Below are positions 1 through 9,331 of a stretch of DNA of 45,751 bases, piece by piece. This stretch comes from Chthonomonas calidirosea (lineage in GTDB: Bacteria > Armatimonadota > Chthonomonadetes > Chthonomonadales > Chthonomonadaceae): contig CAMCUQ010000005.1 of assembly GCA_945878775.1 (NCBI GenBank), positions 1 through 45,751 on the forward strand. Direction: 5' to 3'. Every line of letters starts with the position of its first letter. Position 1 is the first letter of the stretch. The notes under the pieces were generated by a model. It was not told the origin of the DNA. It was given only the letters and a program-made list of their open reading frames with translations, and did no database searches. The position numbers were made by a program, and so were the translations under genes.

Positions 1-141
1 TTGGGTACACCGGCTCGTCCGCCCCAACCGCGTGGTTATTCGCAAGGGAGGCAAAAGGGAGTGAAAGTCACCCCCGCGACGAGATACAAAACGGTCTACA
101 AGGCGAAAAACAAGACAAATAAGACCACAGCAGTTGTCTAA
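1..141 (+). CDS. C-terminal fragment of a basic, low-complexity protein (cut by window start)
   Basis: Frame 1 is open from base 1 to TAA at 139-141: LGTPARPPQPRGYSQGRQKGVKVTPATRYKTVYKAKNKTNKTTAVV*. Lys/Thr/Arg-rich; no family recognised. Confidence 0.4.
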   Translation: MGTPARPPQPRGYSQGRQKGVKVTPATRYKTVYKAKNKTNKTTAVV

Positions 142-144
142 ACG

Positions 145-1038
145 TCAATCATTATAGACCTCTCTCTGAATGAGCATACGACTACGGGCACAACAGTCCT
201 GCCCTGCGTTCGCAAAGACGCTCCAAACGGTCTCTGCCGCTTTTTCAACGTTGGCATCGGCAAAGACGAGGCTTGCAGACTTACCGCCTAGCTCCAAAGA
301 GACTCGTTTTACCCCCTCTGCCGCCATCCTCATCACCTCTTTGCCTGTCCGGGTGGAACCCGTAAACGAGACTTTGCGTACCAGAGGATGAAGGACCAGC
401 GAACGCCCTACCTCCGCGCCACCGAACACGACATTCAACACACCATCGGGTATCCCAGCCTCCTGCGCTAGCTCCGCCAAACGCAGGGCAGTGAGAGGAG
501 TGGCAGGGGCGGGCTTGAGTACCACCGAATTTCCCATCGCCAACGCGGGCGCAACCTTCCAAAGCGTCACCACAAAAGGGAAGTTCCAAGGAACGATAAG
601 CCCACAGACACCCACAGGCTCCCGAAAGACAAGCCCTATCCCATTTCCCGATACAGGTGCGGTTTCGCCACAAAAGGCGGGTAAAATACCCGCAAAGAAC
701 TGTAGTATGTTTGCGCCATACTGAATCTCGTCCCGTGCATCGGTGATCGTCTTCCCTGCATTGCGCGACTCTAGTTGTGCTAGCTCTTCCGCGTTGGCAC
801 GAATCAGGTTGGCGAGGTTAATCAGAGTTTGAGAGCGTTTTGAGGTGGGCATCTTCCGCCAATCGCCACGCGCAAAAACACGGTCAGCAGCACGCACAGC
901 GAGGTCTACTTCCTCGGCAGTCGCATCTGCAATTTGGGCAAGCGTCTCTCCCGACGCGGGGTTAATCGTGGGGTTCACCTCTCCGATAGGGTTCGGCAGG
1001 GCTTTCCCATCGATCCAACAGGTCTTCAGTTCTGGCAC
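145..1038 (-). pseudogene. Aldehyde dehydrogenase, 3'-truncated (297 aa; ends just after the catalytic Cys)
   Basis: ALDH motifs GLIVPWNFP, GNSVVLKPAPATPLTALRLAEL, FTGSTRTGKEV, LELGGKSA and NAGQDCCA are present. The ORF stops at ...MLIQREVYND*, about 190 aa short of a typical ALDH. No ALDH-like continuation was read in the other minus-strand frames of bases 1-144. Confidence 0.75.
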
Positions 1039-1205
1039 GTGAAATATCTCCTATTGAGGGGCTGAGTTCGAGGACACTGCCCTAAAGTTCGCTCCATATA
1101 GCAGGGATTCCTGCCCGTTCGCTCTGTTTTGTCTGCAAGAGGTAATGCCCTTTTGTAGCACTTTGAACCACAAGAATACCGCACATTGATGCCCGAAAGA
1201 GAAAA

Positions 1206-1736
1206 ATGGAATCCGTTAGCGAAAAACTCCCCGTTTCTGTACTGAGAACCCACCTACAAATGGAAGACATTGCCGCTTTTCGCCCTGCGTGGAGTCAGGC
1301 TCCCGAACTCCTTATAGTGCCTATAACTTTCTGCCCCAATTCTTTCTACCGCTATTTGTATGGAGAGGTTGGGCAGGAATACCATTGGGTAGACCGTCTG
1401 GAATGGAGTGAGGAGGAACTCCGCACCTATCTCAATGACCCCAATCTACTCTTGCGCGTTCTTTACGTAGGTGGCGCCCCCGCAGGCTACTACGAATTGA
1501 TAAAAGAGCAAGATGGCTCTGTGCAAATCGCCTACTTTGGGCTACTACCAGAGTTTATCGGGCAAGGGCTAGGCAAGCATCTTCTCTCCACAGCAATAGC
1601 CGAAGCATGGGAACAAAACCCGACGCGAGTTTGGCTCCACACCTGTTCTCTGGATAGTCCTGTAGCCCTCCCAAACTACTTGGCACGTGGGTTTACACCC
1701 TATCGGGAAGAGACTTATACCGCCTACCTGCACTAA
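1206..1736 (+). CDS. GNAT-family N-acetyltransferase
   Basis: 176 aa; GNAT-like core (VQIAYFGLLPEFIGQGLGKHLLSTAIAEAW) and C-terminal VWLHTCSLDSPVALPNYLARGFTPYREET. Confidence 0.85.
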   Translation: MESVSEKLPVSVLRTHLQMEDIAAFRPAWSQAPELLIVPITFCPNSFYRYLYGEVGQEYHWVDRLEWSEEELRTYLNDPNLLLRVLYVGGAPAGYYELIKEQDGSVQIAYFGLLPEFIGQGLGKHLLSTAIAEAWEQNPTRVWLHTCSLDSPVALPNYLARGFTPYREETYTAYLH

Positions 1737-1870
1737 GAGCCCAAAAACGAGGCACAAATCGCATCCATTATGCGGTATAATAGACGGTGCAAATTTGACA
1801 CGATTTCTACCAATGATAGCATTGTCTTGTCTGCTTTTGGGATTCAGAAAGAGGAGTTTACATACCGATT

Positions 1871-2362
1871 ATGAGCATTTACCCCTCCCCCGACAAACTC
1901 GATACCTTTGATAGTAAGTACGCCCTTGTCATTCTCGCGGCAAAACGCGCACGTCAGATCAAAGATGGTGCCGCCCGCTTTGTACAGAGCAAATCGCCCA
2001 ATCCGCTCACCATCGCACTCGAAGAGATCGCCGAAGGCTTCATCATTCCGCGTCATATCGAAGACCCTTCTGCCACCGCACACCAGAGAGCGCTCAAACC
2101 AACCGAGCCGACTATAGAAGACATTATTGGTGCAGGTCCCGTCTTGGCAATGGATTCCAGACAAGATCGCCTTATGGATGCGGCGTCTGCCCTCCGTGCC
2201 GCAGAGCCCGATTCCGATGATGAAGACGATTTGCTCCTGCACGGGGACGATGAAGAGGTGCGCCCTATGGATGAGTTCGTCCTTGAGACACAAGGGCTTC
2301 TCGTATCTCTTGACGACGACGACGACCTCGACTCCGTTATTGACGATGACGACGACGACTAA
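1871..2362 (+). CDS. rpoZ: DNA-directed RNA polymerase omega subunit with long acidic C-terminal extension
   Basis: N-terminus has omega-like SKYALVILAAKRARQI...NPLTIALEEIAEG. 163 aa, ending DDDDDLDSVIDDDDDD. Confidence 0.75.
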   Translation: MSIYPSPDKLDTFDSKYALVILAAKRARQIKDGAARFVQSKSPNPLTIALEEIAEGFIIPRHIEDPSATAHQRALKPTEPTIEDIIGAGPVLAMDSRQDRLMDAASALRAAEPDSDDEDDLLLHGDDEEVRPMDEFVLETQGLLVSLDDDDDLDSVIDDDDDD

Positions 2363-2436
2363 GAGTCTCACAGCAGTAGATAGGCTTGGTGAGAGCAAAA
2401 ACTGCTTTGCCCTCTCAGCTTATCCAATCGGTCAAG

Positions 2437-2462
2437 CCCATCTCTCACATTAGGGAGATGGG
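2437..2462. promoter_or_regulatory. Hairpin in the rpoZ-dnaJ intergenic region
   Basis: CCCATCTC (2437-2444) and GAGATGGG (2455-2462) form an 8-bp perfect stem. There is no U-tract, so it may be a 5'UTR structure. Confidence 0.35.
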
Positions 2463-2526
2463 TATCTGTTGGGTGGGGTACAGGATACACCCCGTATCGT
2501 TCAGGTAGAGGAGAGACGATAATCGC

Positions 2527-3636
2527 ATGGCAGCCCAGTCCAAAGATTTCTATGAGTTGCTTGGTGTTCAACGCGATGCTTCGGGGGACGACATTAAACG
2601 CGCCTACCGAAACCTCGCGCGAAAATTTCACCCAGACTTCAACAAAGAGCCAGATGCCGCCGACAAGTTCAAAGAGCTTCAAGTCGCATACGAGATTCTG
2701 AGTGACGACACCAAACGCCAACAGTACGACCGCTACGGAGAAGCCGCCTTCGCCAATAACGGCGCAGGGCAAGGATATGGGGCAAACCCCTTTGGAGATA
2801 TGTTCAGCTCGTTCTTTGATGACTTTATGGGTGGTTCGCGTTCGAGTAATGCCACGGAGGTACGGGGCGATGATTTGCGCCATGACCTCGAACTCACCCT
2901 AGAAGAGGCAGCTGCCGGAGCCGAGAAAACCATCAAATACCAACGCCTAGAGACCTGTGACACCTGTGACGGCTCTGGCGCAAAGCCCGGAACAGCCCCA
3001 GATACCTGCTCTCAATGCCGTGGTACAGGACAGATTCGCTTCTCACAAAATACCCTCCTCGGAACCTTCCATACCACCCAAGCCTGCCCTCGATGTAAAG
3101 GGCGTGGCGTCACCATTACCAGCCCATGCAACACCTGCTCTGGCACAGGCAGGAGCCGACGCACCGTCGAAAAAACGATGAAAATCCCTGCAGGAGCCGA
3201 CACCGGTATGCGACTGAGACTTGGCGGCGAGGGGGATTCTGGCGTCAATGGTGCGGAAGCGGGCGATCTCTATCTGTTTCTCCACGTACAAGAGCACGAT
3301 CTCTTTGAACGCAGAGGCAACGATCTTTTTGCCACCATCCCTGTCAGCTTTCCCACCCTCACCCTTGGTGGAACCATTCAAGCACCTCTTGTGAACGGCT
3401 CAGAAGAGCTACGTATCCCTGAGGGAACACAGGGAGGGCATACCTTCACCCTCAAGGGACGCGGTATCCCCGACATTCGAGGGAGAAAACCCGGAGACCT
3501 AAATCTCACGGTTCATGCCGCCGTGCCCACACATCTCACCCTAGAGCAGAAAGAGCTACTGCAACGTTTTGCCGAATCCCTCGGCGAACACCATGAGGGG
3601 CAAAAAGGCTTCTTTGGTCGGCTCTTTGGACACTAA
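2527..3636 (+). CDS. dnaJ: Chaperone protein DnaJ
   Basis: J-domain with HPD ([12 protein letters not shown]), G/F region and four CxxCxGxG-type zinc-finger repeats. Confidence 0.97.
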   Translation: MAAQSKDFYELLGVQRDASGDDIKRAYRNLARKFHPDFNKEPDAADKFKELQVAYEILSDDTKRQQYDRYGEAAFANNGAGQGYGANPFGDMFSSFFDDFMGGSRSSNATEVRGDDLRHDLELTLEEAAAGAEKTIKYQRLETCDTCDGSGAKPGTAPDTCSQCRGTGQIRFSQNTLLGTFHTTQACPRCKGRGVTITSPCNTCSGTGRSRRTVEKTMKIPAGADTGMRLRLGGEGDSGVNGAEAGDLYLFLHVQEHDLFERRGNDLFATIPVSFPTLTLGGTIQAPLVNGSEELRIPEGTQGGHTFTLKGRGIPDIRGRKPGDLNLTVHAAVPTHLTLEQKELLQRFAESLGEHHEGQKGFFGRLFGH

Positions 3637-3639
3637 CCC

Positions 3640-4572
3640 ATGCGCTGGACTGTAATTACCGTTCCCTGCCACCCAGAAGCCACCGAAGCCATCAGCGATG
3701 CACTCCTTGAAGCTGGTTGCGGAGGCGTGGTGCTACAAGGCGAAGACCCCGTCCTCATTCAAGGCAGTATTCCTGCCACCGACGATTCGGGCGACAAGAT
3801 TCACGCCCTCTATCTGCACCTCAAACGACTACCGGAGTTTGGGCTGCCGCCAGTTCAAGGTGAGATCACTCTCCACTTCGCAAACGACGAAGACTGGGCA
3901 GAAGCATGGAAAAAGCACTTCCACACCACTCGTATTGGGACACGGATCGTCATTCAGCCCAGTTGGGAAGAATATACTCCCGAACCCCAAGACCTCGTCC
4001 TACATCTTGATCCCGGCATGGCGTTTGGGACAGGAGGACACCCCACCACACGCCTTTGCTTGCAAGCCCTAGAGGTGTATCTCCAAGCGGGAGCCGTCGT
4101 TGCAGATGTGGGAACGGGGAGCGGAATCCTTGCCATTGCCGCCGCAAAGCTAGGAGCCTCCATCGTCCATGCCACAGACATCGACATTGTGGCGAGGGAG
4201 GCGGCGCGGAAGAACGTCGCGTATAACCAATTAGAAAAGACCGTCAAAATAGAGGAGATGGAGGAGTTCGAGACGGAGGCGCGAGGTTGTGATCTTATTG
4301 TTGCAAACATCGTTGCCCAAATCGTCATAGACCTTGTACCTACCATCTTGCCCCGACTCAACTCACAAGGCTATTTCATCGCTTCCGGTATTGTGGAGGA
4401 GTACCATGACCGTGTGAAGCAAGCCTGCGAAGCATTGGGACTAACCCACCTTGAGACCCGCAACGAAGATATATGGGTTTGCCTCGCCTTTCAAAAGCCG
4501 GGCGCAGAAGCCCCCTCCACAGAGGAGAGTTTGCCCGCTCTTCCGCGTGGCGGCTATCCTTGGGCAGTGTGA
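3640..4572 (+). CDS. prmA: Ribosomal protein L11 methyltransferase
   Basis: 310 aa; PrmA signatures DPGMAFGTGGHPTTRLCLQAL, VADVGTGSGILAIAAAKLGA and LIVANIVAQIV. Confidence 0.95.
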   Translation: MRWTVITVPCHPEATEAISDALLEAGCGGVVLQGEDPVLIQGSIPATDDSGDKIHALYLHLKRLPEFGLPPVQGEITLHFANDEDWAEAWKKHFHTTRIGTRIVIQPSWEEYTPEPQDLVLHLDPGMAFGTGGHPTTRLCLQALEVYLQAGAVVADVGTGSGILAIAAAKLGASIVHATDIDIVAREAARKNVAYNQLEKTVKIEEMEEFETEARGCDLIVANIVAQIVIDLVPTILPRLNSQGYFIASGIVEEYHDRVKQACEALGLTHLETRNEDIWVCLAFQKPGAEAPSTEESLPALPRGGYPWAV

Positions 4573-4581
4573 CGACCTCTC

Positions 4582-5319
4582 ATGCCTCACCTCTTTCTGC
4601 CTTCTGCCCAGTTTTCAGCCGATTCGGCGCAGATACTCGGTGAAGACCATCAGCACATTGCAAAAGTCCTACGGATGCGCCTCGGCGAATCGCTAGTGCT
4701 ACTCGATAATCAAGGCAACGCCTTTTGCGCCACGCTCACAGAAATGGGGAGGCACAGCAGTACCGCGCAGATAGACTCTCCGCTCTCCCTCGCAACGGAA
4801 CCCCCATTACGCCTCATTGTGGCACAAGCACCGGGCAAAGGAGATAGGTTTGAGCAGGTGATTCAGCACGGCACAGAGGTAGGAGCCACTGCCTTTCAGC
4901 CTCTCATCACAGAACGGGGCGTCGTTGCACTCTCAGCAGAACGGGAAGCCACAAAACGCGAACGTTGGCAACATATCGCGAAAGGTGCTGCCGAACAGTC
5001 CAACAGACTCTTTATTCCACAAGTATTCCCTGCCATACCTTTTCGAGAATGGGCAGAAGCTCAAGAGCCGAACACCACTCTACTTCTACACACTGCCCCG
5101 AACCTGCCCTCTCTCGCGCAGTTTCTCGAAAGACTGCCCTCCCTTCCCCCTTCCCTCACCCTTGCGGTGGGCGCAGAGGGCGGCTGGAGTCCTACGGAGG
5201 TATCCCAAGCCGAAAAGGTGAATTTGGCTCTTGTTAGTTTGGGAAGGCGCATCTTGCGAACCGAAACGGCGGCACTTGTCGCCCTCAGTCAGATACTCTA
5301 CCATGTTGAACGGAGATAG
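4582..5319 (+). CDS. rsmE: 16S rRNA (uracil(1498)-N(3))-methyltransferase
   Basis: RsmE/SPOUT motifs KGDRFEQVIQHGTEVGA, AVGAEGGWSPTEVSQAE and LGRRILRTETAALVAL. Confidence 0.95.
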   Translation: MPHLFLPSAQFSADSAQILGEDHQHIAKVLRMRLGESLVLLDNQGNAFCATLTEMGRHSSTAQIDSPLSLATEPPLRLIVAQAPGKGDRFEQVIQHGTEVGATAFQPLITERGVVALSAEREATKRERWQHIAKGAAEQSNRLFIPQVFPAIPFREWAEAQEPNTTLLLHTAPNLPSLAQFLERLPSLPPSLTLAVGAEGGWSPTEVSQAEKVNLALVSLGRRILRTETAALVALSQILYHVERR

Positions 5320-5324
5320 AAAAA

Positions 5325-6788
5325 ATGTCCATTTTGGGTCCCGACGGACAGCCCATTATTAGCGGTCCACAGCCCTCCAGCGAGGTGCGCCAAATGGTTG
5401 ACCAGATACAAGCCATCGCCTTGCAGGGAGGCACAGGAGTTGCCCTACAGCGTATGGTCGTTGTCTTTCAGGAGGATGTTGTCAGCGACTTCGTCCTCGC
5501 GACAGCCTGTGACCTCTTGGCAAAAGCGCAAGCAGAGCAGACGGCTCTCTGGAACCAACTGCCACTAGAGCAAAAAGCCGAGGTTCCTGCGCCTTCAGAT
5601 GAAGAGCTTCAACTCTTCCTGTACCTGCGAGAAAATACCAGTAGCCCTCAAGCCTACTACGACATCGGCACGCGATTCTTTCGCATGGGGCAGATGATCG
5701 TCTCTCGCCCCTTCTATGCCCGCGCCAAAGCACTACTCGGTAAAGAGCAGAGTGAGCTAAACCAAAATGTGAGCGTCGAACTAGCGCAAAACCTTATGGA
5801 ACTCAGCGGATACCAAGAGGCAGCCGACATCCTACAAGACCTAAACGATACGTATGGAGGTCTGCCCATTGAACTCATCCTCAAAATGACCGAGTGCTAT
5901 GCCCTCTTGCGTTCCCTCCCGGAAGCCGAAACCCTCTTTGGAATCATCACAGAAGACGCTTTGGTAAACAATCCCGCGCTCGAAGAGTGGTTTGAAGAGA
6001 CAGGCGATCTGCTTGCCCGCATCCACGATTTCGATGGTCGTGAGCAACTCGCCTTGCGTGAGTGGCACTATGTCCAAACGCGCGGCGCGATTGTTGCCCT
6101 AAATTCCGATCAGAGTATGCCCGGTGAGCGATTCGCCTTCTGCGCCCCTCCCCTTCAGGAGATCGCTCAGATTGTTGGAGTGACAGCCGCCGCGCTTGAC
6201 CAAAAAGGCTATGCCCCCAATCGGCTCCTCTGGCTTGGCGAGCGTTCGGAACCGTTGGCACGTCTCTTTGCCGAGTGGTGGGACATCGACCCTGCCGCGA
6301 TCCGTTCCTATGTACCCGGAGATAATACAGACAACGAAGACGACTTGGCACTCCTCGTCATGTCCCACTCCTACGATATTATGGCGCTCCCCAACGAAGA
6401 AGCCGTCTTTGAACTCTATGAGGCAAAAGCGGGTCTCATTACCTTCTCCTTCAATCTTCAATGGACAGAGCGACAGGCAATCACTCCCGATATCGTCGGA
6501 TTGTTGTCCCAATACTGCTACCTGCCTTGGGAAGCGACTGTCGCCATAGACAATCAGGGCGGCGTGAGCGTCACCCCCATTGAAACGGCTCCAGATGCCA
6601 AAGCCCTCGCAAAACAAATGGCAGCCCTTTTCCCCTCCGAACAAGATTGTGACCAACATGCCCAACGGCTCTTGGAAACCTATGCCGGTTGCACCGATCT
6701 GATTCTCGATCATCGTGACGGCGAACTGTACCGCAAATCCCTGGTGACACATTCGCCCATCCCAAGCCCTCAAATCGCCTTTAACTAA
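5325..6788 (+). CDS. TPR-like repeat-containing protein of unknown function
   Basis: 487 aa, co-directional and 5 nt after rsmE; helical repeat-like segments (YYDIGTRFFRMGQMIVSRPFYARAKALLG). Confidence 0.75.
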   Translation: MSILGPDGQPIISGPQPSSEVRQMVDQIQAIALQGGTGVALQRMVVVFQEDVVSDFVLATACDLLAKAQAEQTALWNQLPLEQKAEVPAPSDEELQLFLYLRENTSSPQAYYDIGTRFFRMGQMIVSRPFYARAKALLGKEQSELNQNVSVELAQNLMELSGYQEAADILQDLNDTYGGLPIELILKMTECYALLRSLPEAETLFGIITEDALVNNPALEEWFEETGDLLARIHDFDGREQLALREWHYVQTRGAIVALNSDQSMPGERFAFCAPPLQEIAQIVGVTAAALDQKGYAPNRLLWLGERSEPLARLFAEWWDIDPAAIRSYVPGDNTDNEDDLALLVMSHSYDIMALPNEEAVFELYEAKAGLITFSFNLQWTERQAITPDIVGLLSQYCYLPWEATVAIDNQGGVSVTPIETAPDAKALAKQMAALFPSEQDCDQHAQRLLETYAGCTDLILDHRDGELYRKSLVTHSPIPSPQIAFN

Positions 6789-6818
6789 CGAGAGCCTGTT
6801 TTCGTGAGAAGTGAGGGG

Positions 6819-8405
6819 CTACAAAGTGAATTTCGGCAGTCGAATTTGCACTGTAGTCCCCTTCCCCTCTTCGCTCAGAATTCGCATACTCCCCCCATGT
6901 GCGTCCACAATCCCCTTGCAGATAGACAGTCCCAAACCGCTTCCGCCTGCATTACGCGCACGCGCGGAATCGACCCGGTAAAAACGCTCTCCCAAGTGCG
7001 CCACATGTTCAGGCGCGATCCCAGTTCCCGTATCGATAACCTCCACAAGAGCCTGTTCTCCCTCCTGTGTCACCCGAATCGTGATCTTGCCCTCAAGGGG
7101 GGTGTTGCGCCCCGCGTTCTCCATCAAATTTGTAAAAAGCCGGATCAGTTCATCCTCACACCCGCTTACCAAAAGCGATTGATCCTCCATCTCCAAAACC
7201 AAAGGCGCACGGTCTGATCGTCGAACACGCGATATTGCCTGAATAAGGGGTTCCACGAGGGGCATATCTATCGGGTTACGCGCAAGTTGCCCACTATCAG
7301 AGCGGGCTAACAGTAAGAGATCATCCACCAAACGCGCAAGTCCTCCTGCCGTTGTGTCAATATCCTGCATCGCCTGACGATACTCTTCCAGTGGCGCATC
7401 GTGATTCAGAGTCACATTCGCATTCACCTTGATAGCCGTCAAAGGAGTTCGCAACTCGTGCGCGGCATCCGCAGTGAATCGGCGTTGTTGCTCAATGAGG
7501 GTATTCAGCCGTTCGATCAACTCCTGTTTCGTCCTGAAGCCGTCTTCTAGGCGGTTCAGCATCGCGTTGAACGTGCCCGCGAGTTGCCCTAGCTCGTCGT
7601 CCCCTTGCACAGGCAGACGCTGAGAAAGCGCATCCATACCAATCCTTTGTGCGGCACGCGTAATGCCCTGTACCGCCTGCAATGCCCTGCCCGTCATCCA
7701 ATACCCCCCAGCACCCGAAACAATGAGTGCCACAGGAGCCAATAGAAGCAAGGTTTGATTCAAGCCATCAACAGCGCGGTAAACCTCAGTAAGCGCATAG
7801 GGAACCTGAATAACCCCCTCTACTCTGCGTTGATAGATAACAGGAAGCGAAAAGACTCGTATCAGCTCTCCCTCTTGTTGAATCGTCTGATAGTTAGAAC
7901 GCCCTTGCAAAGCCTGCTCGTATCCCGTCTTGTCCCAGGGCGTCGGACTGTTTTTGCGAGTGCCACCCTCTTTTGGTGGAGGCGCAAAGTAGGCAGGACG
8001 CATGGCTCTGCTCCCATCGGCGGCAAGCCTCTCCTCACGCGGAGGCGGGCGACGACGAAACCTTTCATTCTCACGCGGAGGCTGTTCCCTGCCACCCCCT
8101 CCTTCGAATCGCCCCTCCGGCGGTCCCGGTCGCTCTTGCCCATCTGGTGGAGGGGGAGGATTCTCGTTGGATTCCATGGGGGGAGGGGGAGCCATCCAGG
8201 GCGGGGGGCGTTCCCGCACACGGCGAGCACGTTGCGCCAATTCTATATCGACAGAGCGCAACATCTCAGTCCGAACCAGCAGGCGCAAAATCCACCCAAG
8301 CGCGATCAGCAGAACCGCGAGTGCCAGAATATTCCACAGCACAAGTCGCGTCCGCAACGATGAAAAGAGTCGAATACGCCCCACTCCAGTCGTAGCAGAG
8401 TTCAT
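6819..8405 (-). CDS. Sensor histidine kinase with Pro/Arg-rich extracytoplasmic domain
   Basis: Two TM segments, HAMP, H-box FTADAAHELRTPLTAIKVN, N-box NLMENAGRNTP and G-boxes DTGTGIAPEH / GGSGLGLSICKGIVDAHGG. Start overlaps the regulator stop (ATGA). Confidence 0.95.
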   Translation of the reverse strand: MNSATTGVGRIRLFSSLRTRLVLWNILALAVLLIALGWILRLLVRTEMLRSVDIELAQRARRVRERPPPWMAPPPPMESNENPPPPPDGQERPGPPEGRFEGGGGREQPPRENERFRRRPPPREERLAADGSRAMRPAYFAPPPKEGGTRKNSPTPWDKTGYEQALQGRSNYQTIQQEGELIRVFSLPVIYQRRVEGVIQVPYALTEVYRAVDGLNQTLLLLAPVALIVSGAGGYWMTGRALQAVQGITRAAQRIGMDALSQRLPVQGDDELGQLAGTFNAMLNRLEDGFRTKQELIERLNTLIEQQRRFTADAAHELRTPLTAIKVNANVTLNHDAPLEEYRQAMQDIDTTAGGLARLVDDLLLLARSDSGQLARNPIDMPLVEPLIQAISRVRRSDRAPLVLEMEDQSLLVSGCEDELIRLFTNLMENAGRNTPLEGKITIRVTQEGEQALVEVIDTGTGIAPEHVAHLGERFYRVDSARARNAGGSGLGLSICKGIVDAHGGSMRILSEEGKGTTVQIRLPKFTL

Positions 8406-9088
8406 TCTGCCTCCTCTTCTGCAGGACGACGCAGTGTATACCCCACGCCTCGCACCGTATGAATCAATTTCGCCTCATGCCCTGCATCGATTTTCTTACG
8501 CAAAAGCCCCACGTAGACATCAACCACATTGGAAACACCCTCTTCATCTTGCCACACACGCTCCTGAATCACCTCGCGGGTGAGGACGCGCCCCTCATTA
8601 GATGCCAACGCCTCTAATAGATCATACTCCCTTTGGCTCAAGCCAATAGTCACCCCTCTACGCGTTACGCGTCTCTGTCCCGTGTCGATCTCCAGATCGG
8701 CTATCCGCACAACCCGCGTGCGATGCATTCTGTCCCGCCGAATGAGCGCATGAACTCGCGCCAACAGTTCAGGAAATTCAAACGGCTTCGGAAGATAGTC
8801 ATCTGCCCCTGTCTCAAGTCCCTTCACTCTGTCCTCCAGAGAATCCCTTGCTGTCAGCATCAGGATAGGAAGCCGACTACGACGATACCGCAACTCCTCA
8901 CACACCTTCCAGCCATCCATGTAAGGGAGCATCACATCCAGGATCATAACAGAATATTCGTTCTCACGTGCCATCTGTAACCCCATCCGTCCGTCCTCCG
9001 CCACATCTACCTGAAACCGCGCCTGTTCTAGCCCCCGCCGAACTGCTTTGGCAATGGCGACATCATCTTCCACTAGCAGAATTCGCAT
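8402..9088 (-). CDS. OmpR/PhoB-family response regulator
   Basis: MRILLVEDDVAIAKAVRRGLE...MILDVMLPYMDGW...LMLTARDS...DDYLPKPF plus a winged-helix C-terminus. The supplied ORF extends to 9229, but the ATG at 9088 follows a GGAGGAGA Shine-Dalgarno and begins the receiver domain. Confidence 0.93.
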   Translation of the reverse strand: MRILLVEDDVAIAKAVRRGLEQARFQVDVAEDGRMGLQMARENEYSVMILDVMLPYMDGWKVCEELRYRRSRLPILMLTARDSLEDRVKGLETGADDYLPKPFEFPELLARVHALIRRDRMHRTRVVRIADLEIDTGQRRVTRRGVTIGLSQREYDLLEALASNEGRVLTREVIQERVWQDEEGVSNVVDVYVGLLRKKIDAGHEAKLIHTVRGVGYTLRRPAEEEAE

Positions 9089-9287
9089 CTTCTCTCCTCC
9101 CAAGTACATCCATAAGGATAGACTTTGGCAACACTCACAACTCCCTTGCAAACAAAGATACTCGAAAAGTATGAATTTTTGATGAAAATTCTCTTCAGCC
9201 CTGTTTCCAGCACAAAGTTCACCCGTCATTAAGGGTAGTACCGATCACTCTCCTTTGGGTACGCATCCGATTACGACCGTTTGATCA

Positions 9288-9301
9288 GACGCACATGCGT
9301 C
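9288..9301. promoter_or_regulatory. 14-bp palindrome upstream of the lipoprotein gene
   Basis: GACGCA-CA-TGCGTC lies in the divergent intergenic region between the response regulator and the lipoprotein gene. Confidence 0.3.
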
Positions 9302-9331
9302 AAAACAAAGGAAGGAGTGTATCTTTTACCC

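Noticed and set aside
1844-2398. 184-aa minus-strand ORF opposite rpoZ
   Set aside because: Valine-rich translation (VVVVIVNNGVEVVVVVK) is the antisense of the poly-Asp codons; rpoZ has clear homology.
2418-2430. DnaA-box-like TTATCCAAT
   Set aside because: Single imperfect match with no cluster or AT-rich unwinding element.
6099-6773. 224-aa minus-strand ORF opposite the TPR protein
   Set aside because: No family resemblance and no RBS; explained as a shadow of the plus-strand gene.
7755-8583. Three plus-strand ORFs (140-202 aa) opposite the histidine kinase
   Set aside because: Shadow ORFs over a well-supported kinase; low-complexity translations reflect the Pro/Gly-rich region.
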